Assembly: GCA_964599285.1 (NCBI GenBank)
Contig: CAZREI010000003.1
Span: 6,444 to 70,443 of the forward strand
Source: VGLO01 sp964599285
GTDB lineage: Bacteria > Patescibacteriota > Minisyncoccia > Minisyncoccales > Staskawiczbacteraceae
DNA: 64,000 nt
Direction of reading: 5' to 3'
Positions 32,263 through 41,014 of the stretch are shown here, in pieces. The notes beneath the pieces are model-generated. The model did not search any database. It was not told where the DNA came from and was given only the letters and a program-made list of their open reading frames with translations. The position numbers were made by a program, and so were the translations under genes. Position 1 is the stretch's first letter. Every line of letters starts with the position of its first letter.

Positions 32263-34587
32263 CTATTTGGGGAGAGTCTGCAAAAATGCTTCCACGTTTT
32301 GTTTTGACTGCGGAGAAAGCCGCAAGACAGTCAGCGCTTCCTGGCGAGCTTTTGCGTATTGGCCGGTTTGGCGATAAAAAAATGCTAGCGAAGAATGGTA
32401 TTGGGGATTATTTTGGTTTTTTGCAACAAGTTTTTCGTATACAGAAACCAAATTTTGATAATCAGAAACAGACCCATAGGCATTTGATAATTCCAATAAA
32501 CTTGCTTCTGTGGTAATGTCATATCCTTTTTGATTGGATTTTAGTATGGTTTTGTCGGCATCAGTGCCATCTTTTAAATATATTTTTGAAAGCCCTAAAT
32601 ACCACCAGCAATCTGGGAAAGCGGAATTTATGGTGATGCATTCTTGGGAATATTGTTTGGCACCTTGGTAGTTACCGGCGACTATTTGGAGCTTAGCGAG
32701 TCCAACTAATATTTCTTGGTGTCTTGGAGATAGTTGCAGGGCTTTGTTTAAATAATTTTTTGCCTCTGTTAACAGGCTGTTTTTTGTTTCAATATTTTTT
32801 TCTTGTTCAGCTAAGATAGTTGCAGCGTTTCCTAAAAAAATCCAGTAGCGAGTATAAAGGGGTTGTATTTTTATGGCCTGGCTAATAACTTCTACGCCTT
32901 TTTTTAAATATGCCCTGCTATATTCCGGATAATCACCATTGCAGGATTTTACAAAGTCACCGTATTCCAGCCTTGTGTAAGAATCCAAAAAACTATGATA
33001 TTGCAATTGCATGTCCATTAAGGCAAAGGCCGCGGCGCAATTTTTCTGGTTGACAAGGTCTTGAGCTTTGTTTGCTTGGCCGTTGATGTAAAAAGGCAGA
33101 AGATTGTATTGCCAGAGAAACCATATTAGCAAAATAAATAAGAAAGCAAATATTGTTTTTCTTCCACCGTCATTGCGAGCGAAGCGAAGCAATCTATCAA
33201 ATAGATTTAACGAGATTGCTTCGCTGCGGCTCGCAATGACGGACGTTTTGATTCTTGAATGATCAGTAAGGTACAGACTGTAACCAATGATAAGAAAAAA
33301 TATAAGATACGTGGCAAAGGAATCAAAGCCAAATAAGTTTGCAATGAAATATCCGATTAACGTTGCCTGTATCCCGTGCGCCAATAGTTTTTGATGCTCA
33401 CTTTCGCTAGCGGATTTTTGCTGATTTTTCAGTTTGTTTAGCTGCCAAAACAAGGCGACAAAAAAAAGCAAATAAGTGATTAAAGCAAAAATTCCCGCAT
33501 CGCTTATTGTTTGAAAAATGATATTATGTGCTTTGTCCCACCAACTGATGTCGGTATTTAAATAAGGGATGGCAGGATTATAATATTTATCAAATCCAAC
33601 GGAAAAATTCTCCGGTCCGTAGCCCAAAAGAAGCCTATCTTTTACGATGTGCAAATCGATCTGCCAAGCGGCAAAGCGCGGGTCGCTGATTAATTTTTTG
33701 ACTGACAACCTTGATATGATTGGCTCAAATAATCTACTTTGTTCTAGGAATTTTGGATATTGATCAATGGCGCTGACATAAAAAATTACGCCACCTGCCA
33801 AAATGGCAAGGCCAACAATAATTGGCTTTATAACCTTCATTTTTTTGGGATACAGCAGCAAAAAATACAATAATCCCAGCGCCATGCCCAAATAAACGGC
33901 GCGGGCGCCGGATATTAACATAACGTGAAGAAATAGAATCAGAGAGAAAAAATAAAAGATTTTTTTTGTTTTACCCGAATGAGAATGAAAGGGTTCTTTT
34001 ATGCCAAGAGACAATGTGATAAAAGATAACAGCAAAAGATAGGTTGCCAAAATATCCGGGTTTCCCATGGTTGATGGCGGCCGGTATGGCGCCGGCGCAA
34101 ATAAAGAGCCCAAGAGTCCATAGTATTGAATAATAGCTATCAAAGAAACGAATACTCCAATAATAATTGAAACGAGCCAGGCGTTTTCCCAATCGCCATT
34201 ATCAAATAACATAAAGACTAAGATTGCAAAAACAAAATAAAAAGCAAAGGTGATAAATCCACCGCTTCTATACGGACTTCCCCAAAAACTAAAATACGGA
34301 TCAACGGAAAAAATGCTCGCTAATAAGAATATGATAAAAAGCGCCGCCAAAAGCCAAACCAGCACGTTTTTTTTAAGAATTGGCAGGTGAAGTTCTTGTT
34401 TTCTGAAAAAATATTGATAAGCAAATAAAAACAAAAGTATTGCCAAAATACTTCTGAAAATGATGGTTTTTCCCCAATCTGCCGGAAAAAAATAAGGTGG
34501 AAAAGTTAAGATAGGTAGCGCCAATATGATAAAAAAACCTATGGCATATAACCAGCGGAATTTATGAGAAAATACATTGTTTTTCAT
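32263..34587 (-). CDS. O-antigen ligase/Wzy-like membrane protein with C-terminal TPR repeats
   Basis: 774 residues. About twelve membrane helices cover residues 10-500, with the Wzy_C/WaaL signature area GSPYRSGGFITF, RPPSTMGNPDILATYL and LLGYGPENF...DKAHNIIFQTISDAGI. The C-terminal ~250 residues are tetratricopeptide repeats (SRAYLKKGVEVISQAIKIQP, AKNYLNKALQLSPRHQEILV, YAKARQEALTVLRLSPQSKQ). Such fusions polymerise or ligate surface polysaccharide or glycosylate proteins outside the membrane. About residues 449-474 are encoded by two inverted REP-like elements read in frame (VIASRSEAIS...RLLRFARNDGG). Transcribed away from the exopolysaccharide operon, it shares a divergent spacer with it. 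Confidence 0.88.
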   Translation of the reverse strand: MKNNVFSHKFRWLYAIGFFIILALPILTFPPYFFPADWGKTIIFRSILAILLFLFAYQYFFRKQELHLPILKKNVLVWLLAALFIIFLLASIFSVDPYFSFWGSPYRSGGFITFAFYFVFAILVFMLFDNGDWENAWLVSIIIGVFVSLIAIIQYYGLLGSLFAPAPYRPPSTMGNPDILATYLLLLSFITLSLGIKEPFHSHSGKTKKIFYFFSLILFLHVMLISGARAVYLGMALGLLYFLLLYPKKMKVIKPIIVGLAILAGGVIFYVSAIDQYPKFLEQSRLFEPIISRLSVKKLISDPRFAAWQIDLHIVKDRLLLGYGPENFSVGFDKYYNPAIPYLNTDISWWDKAHNIIFQTISDAGIFALITYLLFFVALFWQLNKLKNQQKSASESEHQKLLAHGIQATLIGYFIANLFGFDSFATYLIFFLIIGYSLYLTDHSRIKTSVIASRSEAISLNLFDRLLRFARNDGGRKTIFAFLFILLIWFLWQYNLLPFYINGQANKAQDLVNQKNCAAAFALMDMQLQYHSFLDSYTRLEYGDFVKSCNGDYPEYSRAYLKKGVEVISQAIKIQPLYTRYWIFLGNAATILAEQEKNIETKNSLLTEAKNYLNKALQLSPRHQEILVGLAKLQIVAGNYQGAKQYSQECITINSAFPDCWWYLGLSKIYLKDGTDADKTILKSNQKGYDITTEASLLELSNAYGSVSDYQNLVSVYEKLVAKNQNNPQYHSSLAFFYRQTGQYAKARQEALTVLRLSPQSKQNVEAFLQTLPK
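33167..33242. repeat. Pair of inverted REP-like copies (R9/R10) inside a coding sequence
   Basis: CCGTCATTGCGAGCGAAGCG...AATCTATC and, 14 bp later, its near-complement CGAGATTGCTTCGCTGCGG...AATGACGG. Both lie within the O-antigen-ligase gene without breaking the frame, between the last predicted membrane helices. Confidence 0.9.
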
Positions 34588-34655
34588 TTTATTTTGTGTT
34601 ATAAATCAAGGAATATACGATTACGTAATCATACAAACTAAAAACCTAAAAGGCA

Positions 34656-35093
34656 ATGAAAAAAGTAGTGATTACTTCTGGCTACTTTAATCCGCTTCAC
34701 ATCGGACATATGAATTTATTTAAAGAAGCTAAAGAACTCGGAGATTTTTTAGTTGTTATTGTTAACAGTGACGAGCAGGTAAAAATAAAGGGAAGTGTTC
34801 CATTTATGCCGCAAGAAGAAAGGATGGAAATAGTAAGAGCTCTAAGGTACGCTGACGATGTCGTTTTATCAATTGACAAGGACAGCACAGTTGCAAAAAG
34901 CTTGCAAATGGTTGCTAAAAAATATCCCGGCCAATTGCTGTTCGCGAAGGGTGGCGATAGAAATGCCGACAATATGCCCGAAAGCGAAAAAAAAGTCTGT
35001 AAAGAGTTTGGGATAAAAATAATTGATGGAGTAGGCGGTAGTAAAATACAAAGTTCTTCCCAATTATTAAAAAACGTAATTAAAAACAAATAA
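34656..35093 (+). CDS. Cytidylyltransferase-like nucleotidyltransferase (145 aa)
   Basis: Small single-domain nucleotidyltransferase of the TagD/HldE-C type, with TSGYFNPLHIGHM carrying the HxGH catalytic motif (H15-H18). MPQEERMEIVRALRYADDVV follows, and LLFAKGGDRNADNMPE occupies the position of the substrate-binding segment. These enzymes activate a sugar or glycerol phosphate with CTP. As first gene of the exopolysaccharide operon it probably makes an activated precursor for the polymer; the substrate is unknown. The next gene starts one base after its stop codon. Confidence 0.85.
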   Translation: MKKVVITSGYFNPLHIGHMNLFKEAKELGDFLVVIVNSDEQVKIKGSVPFMPQEERMEIVRALRYADDVVLSIDKDSTVAKSLQMVAKKYPGQLLFAKGGDRNADNMPESEKKVCKEFGIKIIDGVGGSKIQSSSQLLKNVIKNK

Positions 35094-35094
35094 C

Positions 35095-35817
35095 ATGAAA
35101 AAAGGTAACGGCGTAAACGTAGGCATATTGGGACATGGGGAAATTGGCAAATCGGTTGCCAAGTTTTATAAAAATCCCAAAATAAAAGATTTAAACAGAG
35201 ACGACGGCCTTTACGGTGTGGAAATTTTGCATATTTGCATCCCTTATAACGAAAAATTTATAGATATCGTCAAAAAAGAAATTAAAGAAGTAAAACCAAA
35301 GCTGACGATTATTCATTCAACCTTGGCCCCCGGTACCACAAAAAAAATTGGGGGAATGGTGGTGCATAGCCCCGTAAGAGGAGTGCATCCTTATTTATAT
35401 GAAGGCATTAAAACGTTTGTTAAATACATTGGTGCTGACGATAAAAAAGCCGGCCAGATGGCAAAAAAACATTTAGAGAGTCTTGGTATAAAAACGAAAT
35501 TAGTTTTTCCTTCAAAAACTAGCGAGCTGGCTAAGCTCCTTTGTACTACCTATTACGGCGTTTGCATTGCCTGGCATAAAGAAATGAAAAAAATCTGCCA
35601 GCAAGAAAAAGTTAACTTTGACGATGTTGTCACGGAGCTTAACAAAACCTACAACGAGGGTTATGTGAAGTTGGGTAAAACAAACGTGGTAAGGCCCGTT
35701 TTGTATGTGGACGATAAGCCGATCGGCGGACATTGTGTCGTGCCAAACGCCAAAATCCTCAAAAAATACTACAAGAGCAAGGCTTTTGATTTAATTTTAG
35801 AATATGAAAAGGGGTAA
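35095..35817 (+). CDS. Nucleotide-sugar dehydrogenase-like protein, short form
   Basis: 240 residues with an N-terminal Rossmann motif (VGILGHGEIGKSVAKFY), HICIPYNEKF, and TIIHSTLAPGTTKK as in UDP-glucose/GDP-mannose dehydrogenases. GGHCVVPNAKIL near 211-222 matches the catalytic-cysteine segment GGxCxPxD, with the cysteine at C214. At 240 residues it is far shorter than the usual ~430, with little or no C-terminal UDP-binding domain, so its substrate may differ. It overlaps the following epimerase gene by 14 bp. Confidence 0.7.
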   Translation: MKKGNGVNVGILGHGEIGKSVAKFYKNPKIKDLNRDDGLYGVEILHICIPYNEKFIDIVKKEIKEVKPKLTIIHSTLAPGTTKKIGGMVVHSPVRGVHPYLYEGIKTFVKYIGADDKKAGQMAKKHLESLGIKTKLVFPSKTSELAKLLCTTYYGVCIAWHKEMKKICQQEKVNFDDVVTELNKTYNEGYVKLGKTNVVRPVLYVDDKPIGGHCVVPNAKILKKYYKSKAFDLILEYEKG

Positions 35818-36769
35818 AACATATTTGGTGACTGGCGGATCGGGATTTATTGGTTCGCATCTTTGCGAAAGTCTTTTGAGTAAGGGCAATAAGGTTATTT
35901 GTTTTGATAATTTAAGTTCCGGAAAAACGGCCAATATTGATAGTCTTAAAAAGAATGAAAATTTTGTTTTTATCAAAGGGGACGCCAATAAATTAACAGA
36001 TTTGGAACCAGTTTTTAAGAAAAATAACAGTGACGGGGTATATCACTACGCGGCGGTGGTGGGAGTGAAAAGAACCTTGGAAAATCCTTTAGCGGTTTTA
36101 AAAGATATTGACGGGATAAAAAATGTGTTGGAACTGGCAGTAAAATATGGAAAACCAAAAGTGGTTTTTGCCTCAAGTTCTGAAGTGTATGGCGAACCCA
36201 AAGAATTACCAGAAAGGGAAGATGGGCCCATTGATGCCAAATTACCATACGCGTCAGTAAAATTGATAGGAGAAAATTTTTGCCAGGCCTATTGGCAAAA
36301 ACACCATTTAAAAACGTGTTCATTGAGGTTTTTTAATGTGTATGGGTCAAAACAGGAAAGCAGTGATTATGGCTTTGTTGTTGGTATTTTTATCAAGCAG
36401 GTTTTGGCAGGTTTGAGCCCGACTATTTTTGGAGACGGAAGCCAGACGCGAGATTTTGTTTACATTAAAGATAATGTAGAAGCTTCAATGCGGGCCATGG
36501 AGCAAGATGAGTCCTTGGGCCAGTCCATCAATATAGGGACTGGAAAGTCTCTTACCATTCTTGATTTGGCGCGCAGGGTTATTGATTGCGCTGGCCAAAC
36601 GGGAAAGATACAACCAAAGTTTTCCAACCATGACAGAATGGACATAAAACACCGATTGCCGGACATCAGTAAAATGACAAAACTTCTTAATTTTCATCCC
36701 ACAGTATCTTTAGAAGAGGGACTTAAAAAAACCATGGATTACTACCGTGAATCACCAAATGGACGGTAA
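35804..36769 (+). CDS. NAD-dependent sugar epimerase/dehydratase (extended SDR)
   Basis: 321 residues with TGGSGFIGSHLCESLL (NAD-binding), VFASSSEVYGEP and YASVKLIGE (catalytic Tyr-x3-Lys), plus RFFNVYGSKQ and GDGSQTRDFVYI. This is the GalE/UDP-glucuronate decarboxylase type of enzyme that shapes nucleotide sugars for the polymer. The last residues (YYRESPNGR) and the stop codon are read from the left end of element A6, which begins at 36745. The original C-terminus was therefore replaced when the element arrived, although the catalytic core is complete. Confidence 0.9.
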   Translation: MKRGKTYLVTGGSGFIGSHLCESLLSKGNKVICFDNLSSGKTANIDSLKKNENFVFIKGDANKLTDLEPVFKKNNSDGVYHYAAVVGVKRTLENPLAVLKDIDGIKNVLELAVKYGKPKVVFASSSEVYGEPKELPEREDGPIDAKLPYASVKLIGENFCQAYWQKHHLKTCSLRFFNVYGSKQESSDYGFVVGIFIKQVLAGLSPTIFGDGSQTRDFVYIKDNVEASMRAMEQDESLGQSINIGTGKSLTILDLARRVIDCAGQTGKIQPKFSNHDRMDIKHRLPDISKMTKLLNFHPTVSLEEGLKKTMDYYRESPNGR

Positions 36770-36916
36770 AAAAAATATTTCTTGTCTTTCCCCCAATTTT
36801 TGGCTACAAATTCGCTATAATTTTTCGGCGGAGCCGTTGGCTAAGCCGAAAAATTCTATCAAATTTCTATCTCAAAAATTGAAGAAAATCCAAAGAAACC
36901 ATTTTGTGATTCACGG
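36745..36916 (+). mobile_element. Hairpin element family A, copy A6
   Basis: Ends CCGTGAATCACCAAATGG and CCATTTTGTGATTCACGG pair with each other. Compared with A2, TTACG is TCACC on the left and CGTAA-type sequence is GTGA on the right, keeping most pairs. The centre GGCGGAGCCGTTGGCTAAGCC equals A4. It overlaps the 3' end of the epimerase gene and ends 17 bp before the next start codon, inside the exopolysaccharide operon. Confidence 0.88.
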
Positions 36917-36933
36917 TTATTACAAAAAAAGTA

Positions 36934-37875
36934 ATGGATGTCATCATTGTTTGCCATACGGAATTTGGGTATGTAAAAAATAAAAAAGTGATTGGTGAAA
37001 AAAAAGCCGTTTTTGGAACCAGAGACGGCGTTTTAAATTTAATAAAAATCGCAGAACGATATAGCGCCAAGGTTTCATTTGCGGTATGCCCAGAGGTTGT
37101 AGATTATTTTCCTAAGAACATAATTCATGAAGTTGGCTTGCATGTGCATCCGGGCTGGGAGGAATTTAAAGAGAACGGAATTCCCTTTACCGTTGGCGAT
37201 CAATATTTACGGGAACACTGCAAGCAATCTTCAATTTCCACGGTGCTTTGGGATTATTCTTATGACGAGCAGCTTGATATGATAAAAACCGGCAAAGAGT
37301 ATATTAGCGCGAAGCTTAACGTAATTCCCAAATTTTTTGTTGCCGGCCGCTGGTGTGTTAACAACGACACGGTAAGGGCTTTAATAGCCAACGATTTTAC
37401 GCACGACTGTTCGGCGACGGCTCATTCCAAACCCATGCACCATGATTGGTCGCGACTTCCAAGAATATGCATGCCCTATCATCCCCGTACGGAAGACTAC
37501 CAAAAAAAAGGAGACTTGCCATTGTTGATGGTTCCGATATCCCAATCCTTTCCCAGGGGAAATGTAAATCCCGAAGTGGCTCCCATGGTTGGATTGTCGT
37601 GGCTGAAAGCCTGCTTCACCGAATACTACCGGCAAGGTGTCCCGTTGTTTCATATTTGCCTGCATTCGCCGTCCATGACCGATAGCTATTTTATGTCAGT
37701 CATGGATAATTTACTTGGTTTTATTTCCGGCCACCAACATATCAATTTCAAATTTGCATCGGAAATTAGAAAATATCCAGATCAGATATATGCAACAAAT
37801 CTTCTGCCGTACGTGTCTGCCGTTAATTGGAACATTATAAAATCTAAATGGAAAACACTTTTAAAAATACAATAA
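36934..37875 (+). CDS. Polysaccharide-deacetylase-like protein
   Basis: 313 residues. The pattern IIVCHTEFGY, VSFAVCPEVVDYFPKNIIHE, VGLHVHPGWEEF and a later ICLHSPSMTDSYF is that of the NodB/YdjC-like deacetylase fold, with H-x-H (HVHPG) as likely metal ligands and a C-terminal HSP histidine. The canonical T-F-D-D-G motif is replaced by CHTEFG, so assignment to polysaccharide deacetylases is by overall pattern. It probably trims acetyl groups from the surface polymer or an intermediate. It overlaps the flippase gene by 28 bp. Confidence 0.7.
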   Translation: MDVIIVCHTEFGYVKNKKVIGEKKAVFGTRDGVLNLIKIAERYSAKVSFAVCPEVVDYFPKNIIHEVGLHVHPGWEEFKENGIPFTVGDQYLREHCKQSSISTVLWDYSYDEQLDMIKTGKEYISAKLNVIPKFFVAGRWCVNNDTVRALIANDFTHDCSATAHSKPMHHDWSRLPRICMPYHPRTEDYQKKGDLPLLMVPISQSFPRGNVNPEVAPMVGLSWLKACFTEYYRQGVPLFHICLHSPSMTDSYFMSVMDNLLGFISGHQHINFKFASEIRKYPDQIYATNLLPYVSAVNWNIIKSKWKTLLKIQ

Positions 37876-39143
37876 GCAAGATACTGTATAAGTTTTATAC
37901 GTTTATATTTAAGGAGGAACCGTCGCAAAATATCAAGGTTTTCATAGAAAATCTTTGGTATGTCGCGATTGGTTTTGGGTTTTACGCTGTTTTTGCGTTT
38001 AGTTTTCAGGTGGCGGCCGGAAGATTCTTGGGCCCAAGCGAATATGGCAAGTACGCTTTAGTACAGGCCATTTCAATGTTTTTACTTATCCCCATGAATT
38101 TAGGCGTCAGTACTGCCCTGATAAAATATAATGCCGAAAAAGAAGATAAAAAACGACAATCAGAGATTATTTTTACTTCCTGCTTTATTGTCGTTGTCCT
38201 TTCGTTTGCATGCTCATTGATTTTTTTTGCTTTTGCTTCCTATCTGTCAAAGCTTTTTGGAATTTCGATGCCATCGTTTCAGTTGGCAATACTCTTTGCG
38301 CTGCTGGGAAACCTTTATATAACCATTATCAGTATTTTCCGAAGTTTGCATAAAAATAAAGAATTCTCATTTTTCCAGGCGCTGTACGGATTTTTAGTGG
38401 TTTTCCTGCTTCTCTTTTTTATTGTAAATAAGTATGTTTCATTTAGAGGCGCGGTTTTTGCCACGTATCTTGCTTATGCCACGATATCTTTGCTGTCGGT
38501 CATTAGGCTCTACCAGTATTTTTCCTTTAGCCCGAGCAAACTATGGTTTAAGAAAATTTTACAATACGGATCATACGCAAGCATTGGCGTTACGGCTTTT
38601 GCTTTTTTGTCAAACTTTAACGAGCTGGTAATTAACAAATATTTGTCAGTGTCCGAAGTGGGAATTTATAACGCCTATTATTTTCCTTCGGTTGGCATCC
38701 TGTCTATTTTTTTGAGTATTTTTGTTACCGTGTTTTTCTCAACAGCATCCAAATATCCCAAAAAGGAAATGATTCTAAAAAAAATTGACCGGATATTGCC
38801 AAGATTATTTTTAATGGGAGTTCCTGTTATTTTTGTTGTAGAATTTGTCATGTTAAAACTGTATGGAAGCAAATACCCGATAGACTACGTGTTGATGTCG
38901 GAATTTATATTGACAGGATTTATTATTTTCAGTTATGGTTTTTATGATTGGACATTTTGTTCAGAGGGAGTTTACGGGGTGAGGTTATCGGCCCTGGTAG
39001 TTTTAGTTGTTGCCGCGGTAAATATCGCACTGGGATTGGCCATGATACCAAAAATAGGAATACATGGAGCCGTGATTTCGCTGGGAACAGGTTACTTAGC
39101 GGGAATAGCGTGTTTTCAATTTTTAAAAAAGAAAATTGCGTAA
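37848..39143 (+). CDS. Polysaccharide flippase (Wzx/MATE-like)
   Basis: 431 residues with about 12 membrane helices. The start region IENLWYVAIGFGFYAVFAFS and AAGRFLGPSEYGKYALVQAI is typical of Wzx-type lipid-linked oligosaccharide flippases, as is FNELVINKYLSVSEVGIYN in the middle. It moves polymer repeat units on polyprenyl carriers across the membrane. Translation overlaps the previous gene, and the next gene starts 2 bp after its stop, so coupling within the operon is tight. Confidence 0.92.
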   Translation: MENTFKNTISKILYKFYTFIFKEEPSQNIKVFIENLWYVAIGFGFYAVFAFSFQVAAGRFLGPSEYGKYALVQAISMFLLIPMNLGVSTALIKYNAEKEDKKRQSEIIFTSCFIVVVLSFACSLIFFAFASYLSKLFGISMPSFQLAILFALLGNLYITIISIFRSLHKNKEFSFFQALYGFLVVFLLLFFIVNKYVSFRGAVFATYLAYATISLLSVIRLYQYFSFSPSKLWFKKILQYGSYASIGVTAFAFLSNFNELVINKYLSVSEVGIYNAYYFPSVGILSIFLSIFVTVFFSTASKYPKKEMILKKIDRILPRLFLMGVPVIFVVEFVMLKLYGSKYPIDYVLMSEFILTGFIIFSYGFYDWTFCSEGVYGVRLSALVVLVVAAVNIALGLAMIPKIGIHGAVISLGTGYLAGIACFQFLKKKIA

Positions 39144-39144
39144 T

Positions 39145-39858
39145 ATGTATAAACAAAATATATATGACAATATAGACCCGGAGAATTACGAACACCGGAG
39201 AAAAAATAACCAAAGGGAAATGTACATATACCGGCACTGGGAGCCCTTAAGGGTGGCAGCAATTAAAAAGTATTCATCGGGGCTGACTGTTTGTGATTTG
39301 GGATCTGGCTCAGGGAACCATGCCCATGAAATAAAAAAATACGCAAAAAAAGTCGTGGGGGTGGATTCTTCAAGGAACATGTTAGCCTATGCCCAAAAAA
39401 AGTATCCTGGTGTTGATTTCATTTTTGCCGACGCAGCAAGTCTGCCTTTGAAAGACGCGTCGTTTGACGCCGTATTTTCCTTTGGTCTCTTTGAATATGT
39501 GGATATAGCCAATGTGTTGGGGGAAGTAAAAAGAATATTAAAACCCAGCGGCTTTTTAATCATGACGGTGCCCAACCGTTACGGGTTTTCCAGGTTCCCT
39601 GTGCGGCTTTTTTACAAAATTTCAAAGAAAAAATATATTCCCCATGAACCATCGTTTAAAGAAATGATGGCCCTGTTTGACCGGTTTCATTTTAATGTTA
39701 TTGATTATACGATGGACGACGGCTTAGTATGGCTGCCGCATTTTCTTGACAGGTTATGTGGCCAGAAAGTATACGCGTTTGTTGAAAGATTTTTTAAAAA
39801 TTTCACGAAGAATTATTTTAGCGACGGAATGATGTTTATCGTTGAAAGCATTCTGTGA
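39145..39858 (+). CDS. Class I SAM-dependent methyltransferase
   Basis: 237 residues from ATG 39145, which follows the flippase stop codon by one base. Motif I is VCDLGSGSGNHAHEI, motif II VVGVDSSRNMLAYA, motif III FIFADAASLPLKDASFDAVF, and RILKPSGFLIMTVPN follows. It has the methyltransferase-11 layout. In this operon it may methylate a sugar or cap the polymer, but no specificity can be read from the sequence. Confidence 0.88.
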   Translation: MYKQNIYDNIDPENYEHRRKNNQREMYIYRHWEPLRVAAIKKYSSGLTVCDLGSGSGNHAHEIKKYAKKVVGVDSSRNMLAYAQKKYPGVDFIFADAASLPLKDASFDAVFSFGLFEYVDIANVLGEVKRILKPSGFLIMTVPNRYGFSRFPVRLFYKISKKKYIPHEPSFKEMMALFDRFHFNVIDYTMDDGLVWLPHFLDRLCGQKVYAFVERFFKNFTKNYFSDGMMFIVESIL

Positions 39859-39888
39859 TCTACGGTTAAAATAAAATATAGACCTGTT

Positions 39889-41004
39889 ATGAAAATAGCT
39901 ATTTTAGTTTCGGCTTTTCCGCCAGTGCATATTGGAGGGGCCGAGATTGCTGCAAAGCAGATTGCCAAAAGTTTGGCAAAAAAAGGACATAGTGTTTCTG
40001 TGATTACGTCTTCTGATAAGGGATTCCCAAGACAGCAAGCCACCGACGGATTTTTAGTATACCGAGCTTTCCTTCCAAACATAAAGTATTTGGGGACACT
40101 TGTCTTTTGGATAAGCTCTGCATGGTTAATAAAAAAAATAAATCCAGAAATAGTCTACGTGGAAATGATTGGAATGGGCATGCCTTGCGTCTTGGCAAAA
40201 AATTTATGTAAGATACCTTATGTCGTCCAGTGCCAGGGTTCGGACGTATATCTTCCCTGGAAAGGCAAAAAAATTATCTCAAACATCGTTTTACGTAGCG
40301 CTGGTGCGGTGGTGGTGCTGACCCAAGACATGAAAGATACCTTGCGGGCAACGTTTAAAGGAAATGTTGCTGTCATACCAAATGGCATTGACGGAGAGAA
40401 TTTTGGCCGTGCTATCATTAAAGACATGCGTCAAGAACTTGCCATAGGTTCTGGCGAAAAAATTATTATCTTCGTTGGTGGATTAAAACCGATAAAAGGA
40501 GTAAGGTATTTAATTGAGGCGTTTGCCATGGTGGCGCAGAAGATGCCCAATGCCAGGTTACTTTTGGTCGGAGATGGTCCAGAAAGACAAAATCTTGAGG
40601 CCATGGTTATAAAAGAAGGCTTGAAAGAAAAAGTACATTTTGTCGGCAAGATTGAAAACGATGCTATTGTTACATACATGATGACGGGCGATATTTTTGT
40701 TTTACCCAGTTTGTCCGAGGGTTTTGGAATCGTAAATTTAGAGTCTATGGCATGCGGATTACCGATCATAGCTACTAACGTAGGAGGAATACCGGAGATT
40801 GTGACCGATGGGGAAAATGGATTTTTGGTCAGCCCTAAAAATCCAGCCCAGATTGCAGAAAAAATCTTGTTGCTTTTTACGGATGATAAGTTAAGGGAAA
40901 AAATATCAAAAAATAACAAAGAAAAAGTAAAAGAATACGATTGGCAAAACATCGTCGCAAAACTTGAAAAAGTATATGGCGAAGTTTTAGAAAATAGTAA
41001 ATAA
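39889..41004 (+). CDS. Family 4 glycosyltransferase (GT4)
   Basis: 371 residues, GT-B fold. The N-terminal ILVSAFPPVHIGGAEIAAKQ is the classic acceptor-domain loop. The donor domain shows IIIFVGGLKPIKGVRYLIEA, LLLVGDGPERQNLE and LPSLSEGFGIVNLESMACGL with the conserved E-x7-E (EGFGIVNLE). It adds one sugar to the growing lipid-linked repeat unit on the cytoplasmic face. Donor sugar unknown. Confidence 0.92.
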   Translation: MKIAILVSAFPPVHIGGAEIAAKQIAKSLAKKGHSVSVITSSDKGFPRQQATDGFLVYRAFLPNIKYLGTLVFWISSAWLIKKINPEIVYVEMIGMGMPCVLAKNLCKIPYVVQCQGSDVYLPWKGKKIISNIVLRSAGAVVVLTQDMKDTLRATFKGNVAVIPNGIDGENFGRAIIKDMRQELAIGSGEKIIIFVGGLKPIKGVRYLIEAFAMVAQKMPNARLLLVGDGPERQNLEAMVIKEGLKEKVHFVGKIENDAIVTYMMTGDIFVLPSLSEGFGIVNLESMACGLPIIATNVGGIPEIVTDGENGFLVSPKNPAQIAEKILLLFTDDKLREKISKNNKEKVKEYDWQNIVAKLEKVYGEVLENSK

Positions 41005-41014
41005 GATAAAAATT

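Noticed and set aside
36747..36983. 78-aa open frame across element A6
   Set aside because: It is a translation of the repeat, with near-identical peptides in the frames over the other family A copies, and it overlaps real genes at both ends.
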